Under the pieces are notes generated by a model. That model did not search any database, had not been told where the DNA came from, and saw only the letters and a list, made by a program, of their open reading frames with translations. DNA of 42,814 bases from Nitrospira japonica (GTDB lineage Bacteria > Nitrospirota > Thermodesulfovibrionia > UBA6902). Positions 16,421-24,218 of the stretch are shown piece after piece. Position 1 is the stretch's first letter. Each line of letters opens with the position of its first letter. The DNA lies in the NCBI GenBank assembly GCA_020723105.1, contig DYJL01000026.1, forward strand, positions 1 to 42,814. The letters are read 5' to 3'. A program made the translations under genes and the position numbers.

Positions 16421-16438
16421 CTGCCTCCCGGCATGAGC
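16421..16438. repeat. 18-bp dispersed repeat, copy 1
   Basis: CTGCCTCCCGGCATGAGC occurs here and again at 23025-23042, where on the minus strand it spans the first possible ATG and the ribosome site of the Nudix-DUF2213 gene. Here it lies in the leader of the sheath gene. Confidence 0.8.
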
Positions 16439-16468
16439 TAACGCTGCGGGCGAACCCGCATTACTTGT

Positions 16469-16900
16469 TTACTGATACGAAGTGGAAACTACCTGAGAAG
16501 CGCCGGGGATAACAAGGATTCCGGTTGAAACAGGAACATTCAACTCGTAGATGCCTACGGTAGCAGGCATGACGGCGATCAGGTTTGCGGCTGCGCCCGT
16601 GCCTGTCGTTGCGGCATCATAGATTGCGCCTGCGGCCCCGGCAGTTGTGACCATGAAGCGAACGATTCGCCCGACACCTTCTTTCACTACGGTTGCGGCA
16701 GTGATGTTCAGCGAAGTGGCAGTGCCGTTGCTGTTCACTTTCAAATCTGATTGAGCATCCAGCTTCAGTGAAGTTCCGTACCCGGAGGTATCTGTTGCCA
16801 CATTGGAGCGGATCGGATTTTGACCTGCGTAGGCTGGCGATGCAATGGCGAACGCCAATGCTGCAACGGAGAACAGGCGAGACAAAGAGTGCTTTTTCAT
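16469..16900 (-). CDS. Capsid-decoration-like protein with Sec signal peptide
   Basis: A 143-residue protein. Residues 1-25 (MKKHSLSRLFSVAALAFAIA, then SPAYA) are a clear signal peptide with an AYA cleavage site. The mature part (VGRIVRFMVTTAGAAGAIYD, then a Val/Pro-rich end) resembles small beta-rich phage proteins of head or decoration type. The ATG at 16900 has GAGGT 5 bases upstream. Lying between a neck gene and the sheath, it is placed like a virion protein but appears to be exported. Function uncertain. Confidence 0.75.
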   Translation of the reverse strand: MKKHSLSRLFSVAALAFAIASPAYAGQNPIRSNVATDTSGYGTSLKLDAQSDLKVNSNGTATSLNITAATVVKEGVGRIVRFMVTTAGAAGAIYDAATTGTGAAANLIAVMPATVGIYELNVPVSTGILVIPGASQVVSTSYQ

Positions 16901-16980
16901 GGCTACCTCACAAAGAATGGTTGTTCGGATAAACGAATTTTTCAATCGCAGGCCACATACTACCACCAGAGAAAAAAAAA

Positions 16981-17886
16981 CTACAGCGAAACAGTGATTC
17001 CCGCGCTCTCAATCAATTTCCTGCCAACCGCAAGGGATCGGCTCTGATAGTAGTTGATTTCAAACTCAATTGTTTTTTTCTGAGCAAGAATCCCCAACTC
17101 CGATTGCCCGCGCTTCTCATCTTGGATCGAAGGTGAATTCTGTATTCCAAATGAATCGCTTGAAAGCGAGTAATCAAGGACGTAATCAAGGAAGTCAAGC
17201 GCCTCATTGTTCCGTAGTCCCATCATAATGATTTTCACCTTCTCTGTCATAAGCTGAAGGTGAGTTGAATCGTTCGCTATCTCCGGGGCGGATTGCACCG
17301 CCTTTGTCTCAGTGATGTCAATAGCAGCGTATGGCGGGCGCAAGTTTGTTTCCGTGAGGTACGCCGGGAACATCGGCATGAACCGATTGAGCGCCAACCA
17401 GATAGGAAGCGAGTTTGTTGCGATCAACTCCCCAAGATCCAATGGATCTGCCGGGGAATCTATGATCTGGGAGTACATCGCCGGGTAAATGGCATCCCCG
17501 CGATAATGGTATGTGTCGGCCTGCTGATACTTCCTGCCCTGCGCAGTGAAGGCAAAGCGAATGTCATCAATGCTTCCGATGTACGCCACCGCATCAGATA
17601 TTGCGTTGAAACTTTCGATCTGCTCTTGCGTTGTGAACACAACCCGGTTCAGGCCAATGATCTCATCAACTCTTTGCTGTTGATCCGTGTCGTAATGCAG
17701 AGAGCCGCGAACCCTGAATTCAGGGGCCATGAGATCCTTAACCCAAAAAACGTATCCATCCAAGGGCAGGACGGCGCGTGTGTACTTGAAGAACACAATC
17801 TCTTGTTCCGCAGAGATCGTTCGTATCCCGGCATCTAGGCTTGATTTAAGCGGAGCCGCATTCCCTGTTTCGTCAACTTTCGCCAT
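16981..17886 (-). CDS. Neck/tail-completion region protein
   Basis: A 301-residue protein between small neck genes and the sheath region. It is mixed alpha/beta with PPYAAIDITETKAVQ in the middle and a C terminus of IEFEINYYQSRSLAVG type. In related small myoviruses a protein of this size here is a structural protein at the head-tail junction; I do not recognise a named family. Its start overlaps the upstream stop by 14 bases. Confidence 0.65.
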   Translation of the reverse strand: MAKVDETGNAAPLKSSLDAGIRTISAEQEIVFFKYTRAVLPLDGYVFWVKDLMAPEFRVRGSLHYDTDQQQRVDEIIGLNRVVFTTQEQIESFNAISDAVAYIGSIDDIRFAFTAQGRKYQQADTYHYRGDAIYPAMYSQIIDSPADPLDLGELIATNSLPIWLALNRFMPMFPAYLTETNLRPPYAAIDITETKAVQSAPEIANDSTHLQLMTEKVKIIMMGLRNNEALDFLDYVLDYSLSSDSFGIQNSPSIQDEKRGQSELGILAQKKTIEFEINYYQSRSLAVGRKLIESAGITVSL

Positions 17887-18289
17887 TGCTCACCCACGCT
17901 GTAAAATTCAATCGGTAAAGGCCGGAATCAACGAAAGTGGTTTTGTCTGCCACTTTCCTGTATTGCCGTTTTTTTCTCGCTCCCGCCTTCGGAGCGTCCT
18001 TCGCCTTTGTTCTTATTCCGTGTTCTTCGTTGTCAATGTAGTCGTGGAACCGATCTTCAATGTTCGCCATCGCTGAACCGAATACATCGAAGCTCTCAGG
18101 CTCACCAGCCATCACGCTTTCTATGGCCCCGGCAACACCATCTTCGATCATTTCCGTGATCTGCTCAATGTTCCTATCTGCGAAGCCTTGCATGATCCCG
18201 TATTTCTCTTCCAGAATCGTTGCTACCTCGCCAGTGTCTTTCCCGTCATCGGCGTATGGAACTTCCATTACCCCAAGATGCAGGATCAT
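17873..18289 (-). CDS. Head-tail connector (HK97 gp10/neck-like) protein
   Basis: A 138-residue protein started at the ATG at 18289 that overlaps the upstream stop (TGATG). Acidic helical N-terminal half (ILEEKYGIMQGFADRNIEQI), then a basic Arg/Lys-rich linker (about 100-115) and a beta-like end (FVDSGLYRLNFTAWVS). Size, order and the DSGxLRxS-like motif (VDSGLYRLNF) are those of HK97 gp10-type tail-completion proteins. Assigned by position and this motif. Confidence 0.65.
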   Translation of the reverse strand: MILHLGVMEVPYADDGKDTGEVATILEEKYGIMQGFADRNIEQITEMIEDGVAGAIESVMAGEPESFDVFGSAMANIEDRFHDYIDNEEHGIRTKAKDAPKAGARKKRQYRKVADKTTFVDSGLYRLNFTAWVSNGES

Positions 18290-18723
18290 CAGGACATTCC
18301 CCAGACCGTCCCGATACGCTGCGCAATGCTCAAATAAGCGCGGCCCCACGGGTTTTTGATGTACTGAAGATCCGCCATCGTCAAATTCTTGAAGAAGTCA
18401 GGGTTTGTCATTGATTGGCTTGTTCCTTCATCAGATGCCGAGGCAATCACTCCGGGAACAAGTCCGTTGATGTTGTATAGCTTTCGCTGATCCGCGAAAA
18501 ATGTTTGTCCTGCCTGATCGTTGGCAAACTCAATCAAGTTGCTCACGCCAAGATTGTAAACGGCCTGATCGTGCATCACGGATGAAATGGCTTCCAATCC
18601 TTGATATACGATCTCCGTTGCAATGCTCAAGGCCGTATCAATATCCGTTGAGGCATCAGGAAGGTAGGTTGTCGTGATACCTGCCGCCCGGATGAATGCA
18701 ATGAATCCTGATTTATCGGCCAT
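18289..18723 (-). CDS. Head completion/adaptor-like protein
   Basis: A 144-residue protein located between capsid genes and the gp10-like gene, where the head-tail adaptor is expected. Largely helical, with SIATEIVYQGLEAISSVMHD (about 33-52) and YNLGVSNLIEFANDQAGQTF. This resembles DUF4054/adaptor-type proteins in general layout. Function from gene order. Confidence 0.6.
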   Translation of the reverse strand: MADKSGFIAFIRAAGITTTYLPDASTDIDTALSIATEIVYQGLEAISSVMHDQAVYNLGVSNLIEFANDQAGQTFFADQRKLYNINGLVPGVIASASDEGTSQSMTNPDFFKNLTMADLQYIKNPWGRAYLSIAQRIGTVWGMS

Positions 18724-18733
18724 GTTCTACCCC

Positions 18734-19261
18734 TTACTTTTGCTTGCGAGATCCGGCCTTGCTGCTCTTGCCGCCGTCTTTCACTACGCCGATAGTTTCG
18801 TTCAGCTTGCCGCCTTCGCTTGTGTCTCCACGGCGAGTTTCTTCCTGAACCGTCTGCTCAACCTCGGAAACATTCGCTCCGATCTGTTGCGCTTCCGCCG
18901 CAAGTGCAGCATTGAGAGCTACAGCAGATTCCTTGCGCTGCTCTGCGCCGAGCTTCTTTAGGGCTTCCGTATTGTCCTCAAAGCGGCCTTCGATCACAGC
19001 TTGTTTCACCGGGTTTTCAAAGCTGTAAATCAAGCCAGCGAAAGCCTTTTGACGGCCCGCTTCTTCGGCGGGGATGCAGAACGGCTTCGGCGTGTCTGTG
19101 TGCTGATTGATGATGTACTCAAGAACGTCTTTCGGCGCATCCTGATAGATCTGTTGCTGACTGCCGGGCTGAAGGATCTGGCGCATCATCTTCGGGTTCT
19201 CAGGAATGCGGAACAGAAACTCTTGAACGTGCATTGTGGTATTGGCAATGAATAGCTTCAT
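18734..19261 (-). CDS. Hypothetical structural-region protein with disordered C terminus
   Basis: A 175-residue protein after the capsid gene and its terminator. The N-terminal 90 residues look like a compact domain (KLFIANTTMHVQEFLFRIPE). The C-terminal half is Glu/Ala/Lys-rich, probably helical then disordered and Lys-rich at the end. A strong ribosome site (GGGAG, 7 bases) precedes the ATG. Function unknown; could be a minor head component. Confidence 0.65.
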   Translation of the reverse strand: MKLFIANTTMHVQEFLFRIPENPKMMRQILQPGSQQQIYQDAPKDVLEYIINQHTDTPKPFCIPAEEAGRQKAFAGLIYSFENPVKQAVIEGRFEDNTEALKKLGAEQRKESAVALNAALAAEAQQIGANVSEVEQTVQEETRRGDTSEGGKLNETIGVVKDGGKSSKAGSRKQK

Positions 19262-19284
19262 TTTGTATCTCCCGTGCAGGAATT

Positions 19285-19314
19285 GAAAAAGGCCGCAAGA
19301 TTGCAGCGGCCTTT
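19285..19314 (-). terminator. Rho-independent terminator after capsid gene
   Basis: A 9-bp perfect stem (AAAGGCCGC / GCGGCCTTT, 9-base loop) between 19288 and 19314, followed on the minus strand by TTTTTC. It sits just downstream of the major capsid gene, suggesting partial termination to raise capsid transcript over downstream tail genes. Confidence 0.8.
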
Positions 19315-19336
19315 ATCGTATCACCAAAACTTATTT

Positions 19337-20356
19337 TTAGTAAGCCATGGAGAGGATTGAGATGCCTTCAGGACGGACAGACCAGCCGGAAGTGATGCGC
19401 AACTCACTCACAACGTCAATCGCGCCACCGGGCAACGGAGTCGGAATCTCACGCGGAGCGGCCATATCGCACAGCATGATATTGACTGCATCCAGACCCG
19501 GAGCCATCTTCGCAAACTCGTTGGTATTGATGCGAGCGCCTTCCGGCTTCTTGACTTCAGGAACAGTCAGAATGATCGCATCGCGGCCACCTGCGCCCTT
19601 GCCAATCAAGGTATCGTCAAACACCCATTCAACAGAGTCGCCAGCTTCAGCGGCTTGAGCCGATACCACAGCACCGATTGCGGCAGTACCACCGCCCGCA
19701 CGTTGGTAACTTGTGACCTGCACGATGCCTTGATACTCCCATCCGCTCAGAACGCGCTGCGGGCCGCAAATGACGATACGCGAAGGCATGCCCATCTGCA
19801 TAGTGCGCGTTTTCAGGGCTGAGATCTGAGACAGCAGGAACAGGGCCATTTCGCCATTGTCGTAAGTCTGAACAGTGGTGTGGCCGTTGCTATCTGCGGG
19901 CAGTGTGACAGCGGTTGCACCGTGCGTGTTCAGCAAGCCTTCGCCGTTGGCAGGATTGAAGCCATACAGCAACGCTTGACGCATTTGCTGGAAGATACCC
20001 TGACGCATACCCAGACGTTGAGCCTCAACCACGCTCGCGCCCCATTTTCCGAATGCGGCTGTATCGTGGTGATCGTACTCAGCGCGAGTGCGCACCAGAT
20101 AGGTAGGGGTGGAGATCATGCTTGCGGCGATGCTCACGCTAGGCAACTGATTCATCGCAGTCTGACCCGCCGCCGCCTTGGTGCGAATGTCGAACTTTTT
20201 GATGTAGGCGTACAAGTCGCCGTCGCTCAAGCGAGCCATCGGATCGCCCCCGGCCAAGGTGTCGAATGCGCCCGACACTTGGTTGTATTGCAGGATCACT
20301 TCCGGCAGAACATAGGACGGATTTACCTGCACATAGCTGGATGTAAGATTTCCCAT
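19337..20356 (-). CDS. Major capsid protein, DUF2184-like
   Basis: A 339-residue protein of HK97-fold type as judged from DUF2184-like features: VLPEVILQYNQVSGAFDTLA near the N terminus, a central region FGKWGASVVEAQRLGMRQGI, and a C-terminal P-domain-like region ending ITSGWSVRPEGISILSMAY. It forms the shell. Flanked by a cement-like gene upstream and a terminator downstream, it has an AGGAG ribosome site and shows no cleaved scaffold domain of its own. Confidence 0.85.
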   Translation of the reverse strand: MGNLTSSYVQVNPSYVLPEVILQYNQVSGAFDTLAGGDPMARLSDGDLYAYIKKFDIRTKAAAGQTAMNQLPSVSIAASMISTPTYLVRTRAEYDHHDTAAFGKWGASVVEAQRLGMRQGIFQQMRQALLYGFNPANGEGLLNTHGATAVTLPADSNGHTTVQTYDNGEMALFLLSQISALKTRTMQMGMPSRIVICGPQRVLSGWEYQGIVQVTSYQRAGGGTAAIGAVVSAQAAEAGDSVEWVFDDTLIGKGAGGRDAIILTVPEVKKPEGARINTNEFAKMAPGLDAVNIMLCDMAAPREIPTPLPGGAIDVVSELRITSGWSVRPEGISILSMAY

Positions 20357-20374
20357 TTCGTATTGCTCCTATGT

Positions 20375-21274
20375 TTAGATTTCGATGATCGCAACTGTAC
20401 CGGAATTGTTCCAGTTTGCGAGGTTATTCACTGCGTCGTAAGAAACGATCTTGCTGTTTCCGACTTCAACCGCCAGCACTTTGCAAGTCAAAGCGCCCAC
20501 GCTCTCGTTCAGCACGATTGTTCCCGAACGTGCGCCAGCCGCATACGCATCAGCATCCGCCGCCACTTGGAAGCTGAAGTTCTGGTTGTCGGTGAACGCT
20601 GTAACAACGTGGTTCGTGTTCAGGGTTGTGATCGCCGCTGTGCCGCCCGTGTCAGTGATGCCAGAGAGGTTGATTGCATCGCCCACGCCGAGGACGTTGG
20701 AAGCCGCTGCCGCCACGACAACGAAAGTCCACAAGCCCGTATCTGGGTCGTAAGCGGAGGTTGTCACCGAAGTCACGGATACGGTTGCACCGGAAGCCTT
20801 GTAGGTTTCCAAACGCTGGTTCAGGAAGTCCCAACCCACTTGCTGAGATACCAGACCGCCGTTCAGAGATACCAGCGAAGGCTCGCAAGCTACAGCGATA
20901 CGCGCACCGGAACCAAGACGATAGAACGGGATGCTTTGGTTTGCGCTAGCGGTAGGAACTTGGCTTTGCGGGGTATTGATGAAGGCATGAGCCTGATTGA
21001 ACACCGCGAAGCCAGTGATGCCAGCCACGTTAGCCGCACGGCCAATGCCGGGGCCAAGGGCGCTGTTTTGCGCGCTTGCTTGCAGGTATTCGGAGATTGC
21101 CACGCCGCCCCACATCGGAAGGGTTTCGGTGTCTTTCAGGATTCCCATTGCGAGCGAGTTGCGAATTGCCGGATCATCCAGAGCGAAGCCCTGAATATAG
21201 CCTTCAGACTGAACGGAAAAACCGCCAGCGGCATTGCCCGTGTTCATGGGCTGAATGGATACAGAATTTGCCAT
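20375..21274 (-). CDS. Capsid cement/decoration protein (Gp24-like)
   Basis: A 299-residue protein just upstream of the capsid gene. The N terminus (GNAAGGFSVQSEGYIQGFAL) and TLPMWGGVAISEYLQ are features I associate with structural cement protein Gp24-type proteins that stabilise HK97-like shells. The second half (150-260) is a Thr/Ala-rich beta domain. Strong ribosome site GGGAG. Assigned with fair confidence from motif memory and gene order. Confidence 0.75.
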   Translation of the reverse strand: MANSVSIQPMNTGNAAGGFSVQSEGYIQGFALDDPAIRNSLAMGILKDTETLPMWGGVAISEYLQASAQNSALGPGIGRAANVAGITGFAVFNQAHAFINTPQSQVPTASANQSIPFYRLGSGARIAVACEPSLVSLNGGLVSQQVGWDFLNQRLETYKASGATVSVTSVTTSAYDPDTGLWTFVVVAAAASNVLGVGDAINLSGITDTGGTAAITTLNTNHVVTAFTDNQNFSFQVAADADAYAAGARSGTIVLNESVGALTCKVLAVEVGNSKIVSYDAVNNLANWNNSGTVAIIEI

Positions 21275-21295
21275 GTTATATTCTCCCGTTGGCTA

Positions 21296-23020
21296 TTAGT
21301 GAACTTGCTTGTTGATCTGATGCAAGTAGCGAGTTTGCGCCTTGAATGGTGCAGTCCACGCCGACACATCACCTTGGAACTCGGTAATCTTGCGGCCCGT
21401 TGCATCCTGACGGCTCACTTCACGCAATACGCCTGCCGGGATCGCTGCGGGCTTGCCAGCAACTTCCAGAGCATCGGCATAAATTGTTGCTTCAACCATT
21501 TCCAGAACTGAGGCATCAGCGATTGCGCCGATGTTCACAGACTTTGCGCGAGGGCTATGCACTTGCATTTTGCCAGCGAGTCGTTTTTTGTATGCCAGCA
21601 GGCTTTCGCCCATCATCGGACGCGGAGCGGATTCACCGAATGCGGAATAAACCGAGTCGGCCTTTGCTTGCGCATCTGCCATTTTCGCGGCTTCTTCTTC
21701 TGGCATCGGCTTGATGCCTTGTTCCAGAGCGTCAACGCGCTTGGACATCGCCGCGATTTCCGGGGATGCTTGTGCGTTGTCGAGTGCGGGTTGAGCGATC
21801 TGCTCGCCGGGTTGTTTTGCGGGTACTTCGTCGGCGCTTGCTTGGCCTGCCAGTTCAGCAGTTTCAGCCAGTTCCAGTTTGCTCATGCGGGAGTCCAGAG
21901 ATTTCAGCAGGGACAAGATTTCCCCCATGCCTTCACCGCCAGCGTCTTTCTTCGCTACTTCTTCGGGGTTCAAATCAGCCATGTTGATTTCTCCTTTTGA
22001 GGAACCGTTCGGATCGGCAGAATCCGAGCGGGTTGTTGCCGTCATCTCGACGGGGACGATACCACTTTTCACACCTGACGGTTTCCCGCCTTTATCCCAA
22101 ACACCATGCTCAACAACCGCAAGGTGATCCAGCAATGAGGGCTTCCCCTCAATCAGAAGATGCTTTCCATCCCCCAGATCCATTTTCTCGTTCGCTGCCG
22201 GATCATAGAACACAACAGCGGGCGAGGTACTTGTTTGATGCTCGCTCATTATCTTGGCTGCGGCATCATCGTAAATCTTGACGATACCCCAAACTTCTGA
22301 GCCTTTGATATATGGTAGCAGAGTAGTTCCAATAATCCTATCGGAAAATTCCTCTGAATTCAAGGATGCTGCTTCAGGATGCTCCAAAATCACCGGAAGC
22401 CCTTGGCATCGCATCAGGAATTCATCGTTCAAATACAACTCAGGCTTGCGAAGAACAAACTCATTATGAGCTTGTCGGAATGAAACTCCGGTTCCGGTAA
22501 TGCGCACATCGAACAAGGTGATGTTCCCGTACTTCTGCGGGGATTCTAGCTTTCCGTCATGGATCTCAAGCGCAACATCAAGCTCCGAAGTGTGCGCGGC
22601 ATCGGATCTGAATTCGATCTCAAGAAGTTCGGCAACGCCGGGATGCAGCGGAAGGCTGCGGGCCTCATCAATCGAAGCCCAATGAAATGAATCATGCTCC
22701 GCACTCAGAACCGGATCTTCATCACCGTCATGGTTTGCAATGTAAGTTGTGTAGTCGGCTCCGAACTTGTCTGTTCGGCTGACTTGGGAGAGCGGGCCTT
22801 TGATGTCGAACCCGACTTCCTCTTTGCATTCACGGATCGCCGCCTGCTCTGGCGTTTCACCATCCTCAACGCCGCCACCGGGGAAATCCCATTTGCCACC
22901 GTTGTCATCGCCTGCGGCCCTGCGGATCAACAGAAACTTTCCGGCGTTTAATAGCATCACGCCAGCGGCTTGCTGAAGTGCTGTACTGCTTGCCGAAGAT
23001 CCTTGTTCCTGCTTTTCCAT
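21296..23020 (-). CDS. Nudix hydrolase domain fused to DUF2213 head maturation protein
   Basis: A 574-residue fusion. Residues about 15-140 are a Nudix hydrolase with an intact catalytic box at 49-71 (G-x5-E-x7-REUxEExGU: GGVEDGETPEQAAIRECKEE). Nudix enzymes hydrolyse nucleoside diphosphate derivatives. Residues about 150-285 match DUF2213 (FVLRKPELYLNDEFLMRCQG; DHLAVVEHGVWDKGG), a phage head protein with presumed protease/scaffold role. Residues 300-430 are Glu/Ala-rich, coiled-coil and scaffold-like, and the C terminus is compact. The start at 23020 is chosen because GGGAGG lies 7-8 bases upstream; an ATG at 23038 would add six residues. It follows portal and MuF genes and precedes cement and capsid. 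Confidence 0.85.
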   Translation of the reverse strand: MEKQEQGSSASSTALQQAAGVMLLNAGKFLLIRRAAGDDNGGKWDFPGGGVEDGETPEQAAIRECKEEVGFDIKGPLSQVSRTDKFGADYTTYIANHDGDEDPVLSAEHDSFHWASIDEARSLPLHPGVAELLEIEFRSDAAHTSELDVALEIHDGKLESPQKYGNITLFDVRITGTGVSFRQAHNEFVLRKPELYLNDEFLMRCQGLPVILEHPEAASLNSEEFSDRIIGTTLLPYIKGSEVWGIVKIYDDAAAKIMSEHQTSTSPAVVFYDPAANEKMDLGDGKHLLIEGKPSLLDHLAVVEHGVWDKGGKPSGVKSGIVPVEMTATTRSDSADPNGSSKGEINMADLNPEEVAKKDAGGEGMGEILSLLKSLDSRMSKLELAETAELAGQASADEVPAKQPGEQIAQPALDNAQASPEIAAMSKRVDALEQGIKPMPEEEAAKMADAQAKADSVYSAFGESAPRPMMGESLLAYKKRLAGKMQVHSPRAKSVNIGAIADASVLEMVEATIYADALEVAGKPAAIPAGVLREVSRQDATGRKITEFQGDVSAWTAPFKAQTRYLHQINKQVH

Positions 23021-23024
23021 GCTG

Positions 23025-23042
23025 CTGCCTCCCGGCATGAGC
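23025..23042. repeat. 18-bp dispersed repeat, copy 2
   Basis: Identical to 16421-16438. On the minus strand it carries the ribosome site (GGGAGG) of the Nudix-DUF2213 gene. Confidence 0.8.
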
Positions 23043-23050
23043 GTTAAACT

Positions 23051-23119
23051 TGGAGCGGAAGCGGGGGATCGAACCCCGATTTACACCTTGGAAGGGTGCT
23101 TATGACCAATCACATCCGC
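23051..23119 (-). tRNA. tRNA-Gly(TCC), short D arm, CCA encoded
   Basis: The minus strand gives a 7-bp acceptor (one T-T mismatch), anticodon stem GCACC/GGTGT with loop CTTCCAA (anticodon TCC, Gly), a perfect T arm with loop TTCGATC, and an encoded TCCA end. Only 13 bases separate acceptor and anticodon stems, so the D arm is reduced to about three pairs. It may be functional but is atypical. Confidence 0.8.
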
Positions 23120-23137
23120 ATTTATTCCCAAACAGGA

Positions 23138-23217
23138 AATCGCACCCTTACAGCCCCGCTATGTGCGAGGCCCGATCCCGGTAGAAAACGCAGATTTCCG
23201 GCTGCGTCGGCGCGATT
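23138..23217 (-). ncRNA. Structured RNA between two tRNAs
   Basis: About 80 nt closed by complementary ends (AATCGCGCC with GGGTGCGATT, one G-T pair or slight offset). They enclose two hairpins: ACGCAG/CTGCGT (8-base loop) and an 8-bp GC-rich hairpin with loop ACATA (23152-23172). The size equals a tRNA, but no T arm or anticodon arm of normal form is seen. It could be a decayed tRNA or a small phage RNA processed with the flanking tRNAs. Confidence 0.45.
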
Positions 23218-23228
23218 ACCTCTTTAGG

Positions 23229-23299
23229 CTTCCGTGGCAGGACTTGAACCCACAACCATCAGCTTTTGCTGATTGCTCTACCAATTGAGCTACACGGAC
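23229..23299 (-). tRNA. tRNA-like gene with abnormal 6-base anticodon loop
   Basis: The D arm (GCTC, loop AATTGGTA, GAGC) and T arm (loop TTCAAGT) are canonical, and the acceptor pairs over six positions. The anticodon arm is ATCAG, CAAAAG, CTGAT: six loop bases where seven are expected and no T at position 33, so no anticodon can be assigned. CCA is not encoded. Either a degenerate tRNA or a tRNA mimic. Confidence 0.65.
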
Positions 23300-23374
23300 A
23301 GGCGCATTATCAGGCTTTACGCCATCATGCGCAAGCGTAGCAAAATCACTTTTTGAATCGGACGCTGAAGGTAG

Positions 23375-24217
23375 TCACCAATTCACAGATAGCCCTTTTT
23401 TTTCGTCAGCTTCCGCTAAAAGCGCATCAATGTTAGATATTACATCCTCACCGGGAGATATGTTTATCCAAGGCTTTTCATGTAACGAAGTTGTATTTCC
23501 GTGGTTCGACACCCTGACTTTTATTGTATTACTTCCCTTTGTTGCTGTTATATAAAAGCTCTGGTCGCTTCCTTGTATTGAAGCCGCCCCTACATCGGAC
23601 ATCCATCCATACCTGTTTAGAGCAGCCAAGGCTGCGCCAGCTCTATATGGTACAGGAGAATGATTATTGTTAATGTCTAGCTTTCCCTTGTCATAATCTA
23701 AGTATCCAAGCAATTCAGCGCGATGCAACGCCTCTTCCGCCGCCTCTTTTTCATCGCCTTTTTTTATTGCATCCGATAATTTGTGTAAGTTTTCTGAATG
23801 TGCGATTTCTCGCCTAACTTTTTGTCTTGCTGACCTCACACGCTCTTCCTCCAGTATCTTTTTCCGCTCTTCCTCGTCCTTTTCTTTGATTTGTTTTTGC
23901 TGCTCTTTTTGCGTTTTTACTTTACCTAATGCGGCATCTGGAATATCAAACTTAACCCCAAATTTTTCCTCCACCTTTTCTTTATTCTCTACAAGGTATC
24001 TTTCGTTTGAATTAAGGATTTCGCCAGATGCAATCTTTTCTTTAATCGCACCTTCAGCCTTCCTGAATTTAGCTAAATCTTTTTCCTCAGAATTAGTTAA
24101 TTCCTTACCATTTTTTGTGCCGAACTTCCCGCTCTTGTCTCTAGGATGGTCGCCCTCTTTGAATTCTGCGTCTGCCCGCGTTTCCGGCTTCTTGAATCGA
24201 ACTATGATCTTTTTCAT
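23375..24217 (-). CDS. Hypothetical protein with long coiled coil, after MuF gene
   Basis: A 280-residue protein. An N-terminal motif EGDHPRDKSGKFGTKNG (about 21-37) of the DHPRD-x-x-G-x-F type is often seen at junctions of phage head proteins and toxin-like domains. Residues 40-150 are Lys/Glu-rich coiled coil (VKTQKEQQKQIKEKDEEERK). The C-terminal 100 residues are an ordered domain (GWMSDVGAASIQGSDQSFYI). It is AT-richer than its neighbours. No catalytic motif is recognised; it could be an injected protein. Strong ribosome site GAGGGTGAG. Confidence 0.7.
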   Translation of the reverse strand: MKKIIVRFKKPETRADAEFKEGDHPRDKSGKFGTKNGKELTNSEEKDLAKFRKAEGAIKEKIASGEILNSNERYLVENKEKVEEKFGVKFDIPDAALGKVKTQKEQQKQIKEKDEEERKKILEEERVRSARQKVRREIAHSENLHKLSDAIKKGDEKEAAEEALHRAELLGYLDYDKGKLDINNNHSPVPYRAGAALAALNRYGWMSDVGAASIQGSDQSFYITATKGSNTIKVRVSNHGNTTSLHEKPWINISPGEDVISNIDALLAEADEKKGLSVNW

Positions 24218-24218
24218 C

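Noticed and set aside
16336-16434. 32-codon frame overlapping the sheath start, beginning MPGGSGKPEG
   Set aside because: No ribosome site; it runs through a hairpin. Its similarity to the first residues of the longest reading of the Nudix gene comes only from the shared 18-bp repeat.
19880-21511. Long plus-strand frame of 543 codons opposite the capsid and cement genes
   Set aside because: It is antisense to two clearly recognised virion genes, is rich in Cys, His and Arg as expected of a shadow frame, and has no ribosome site.
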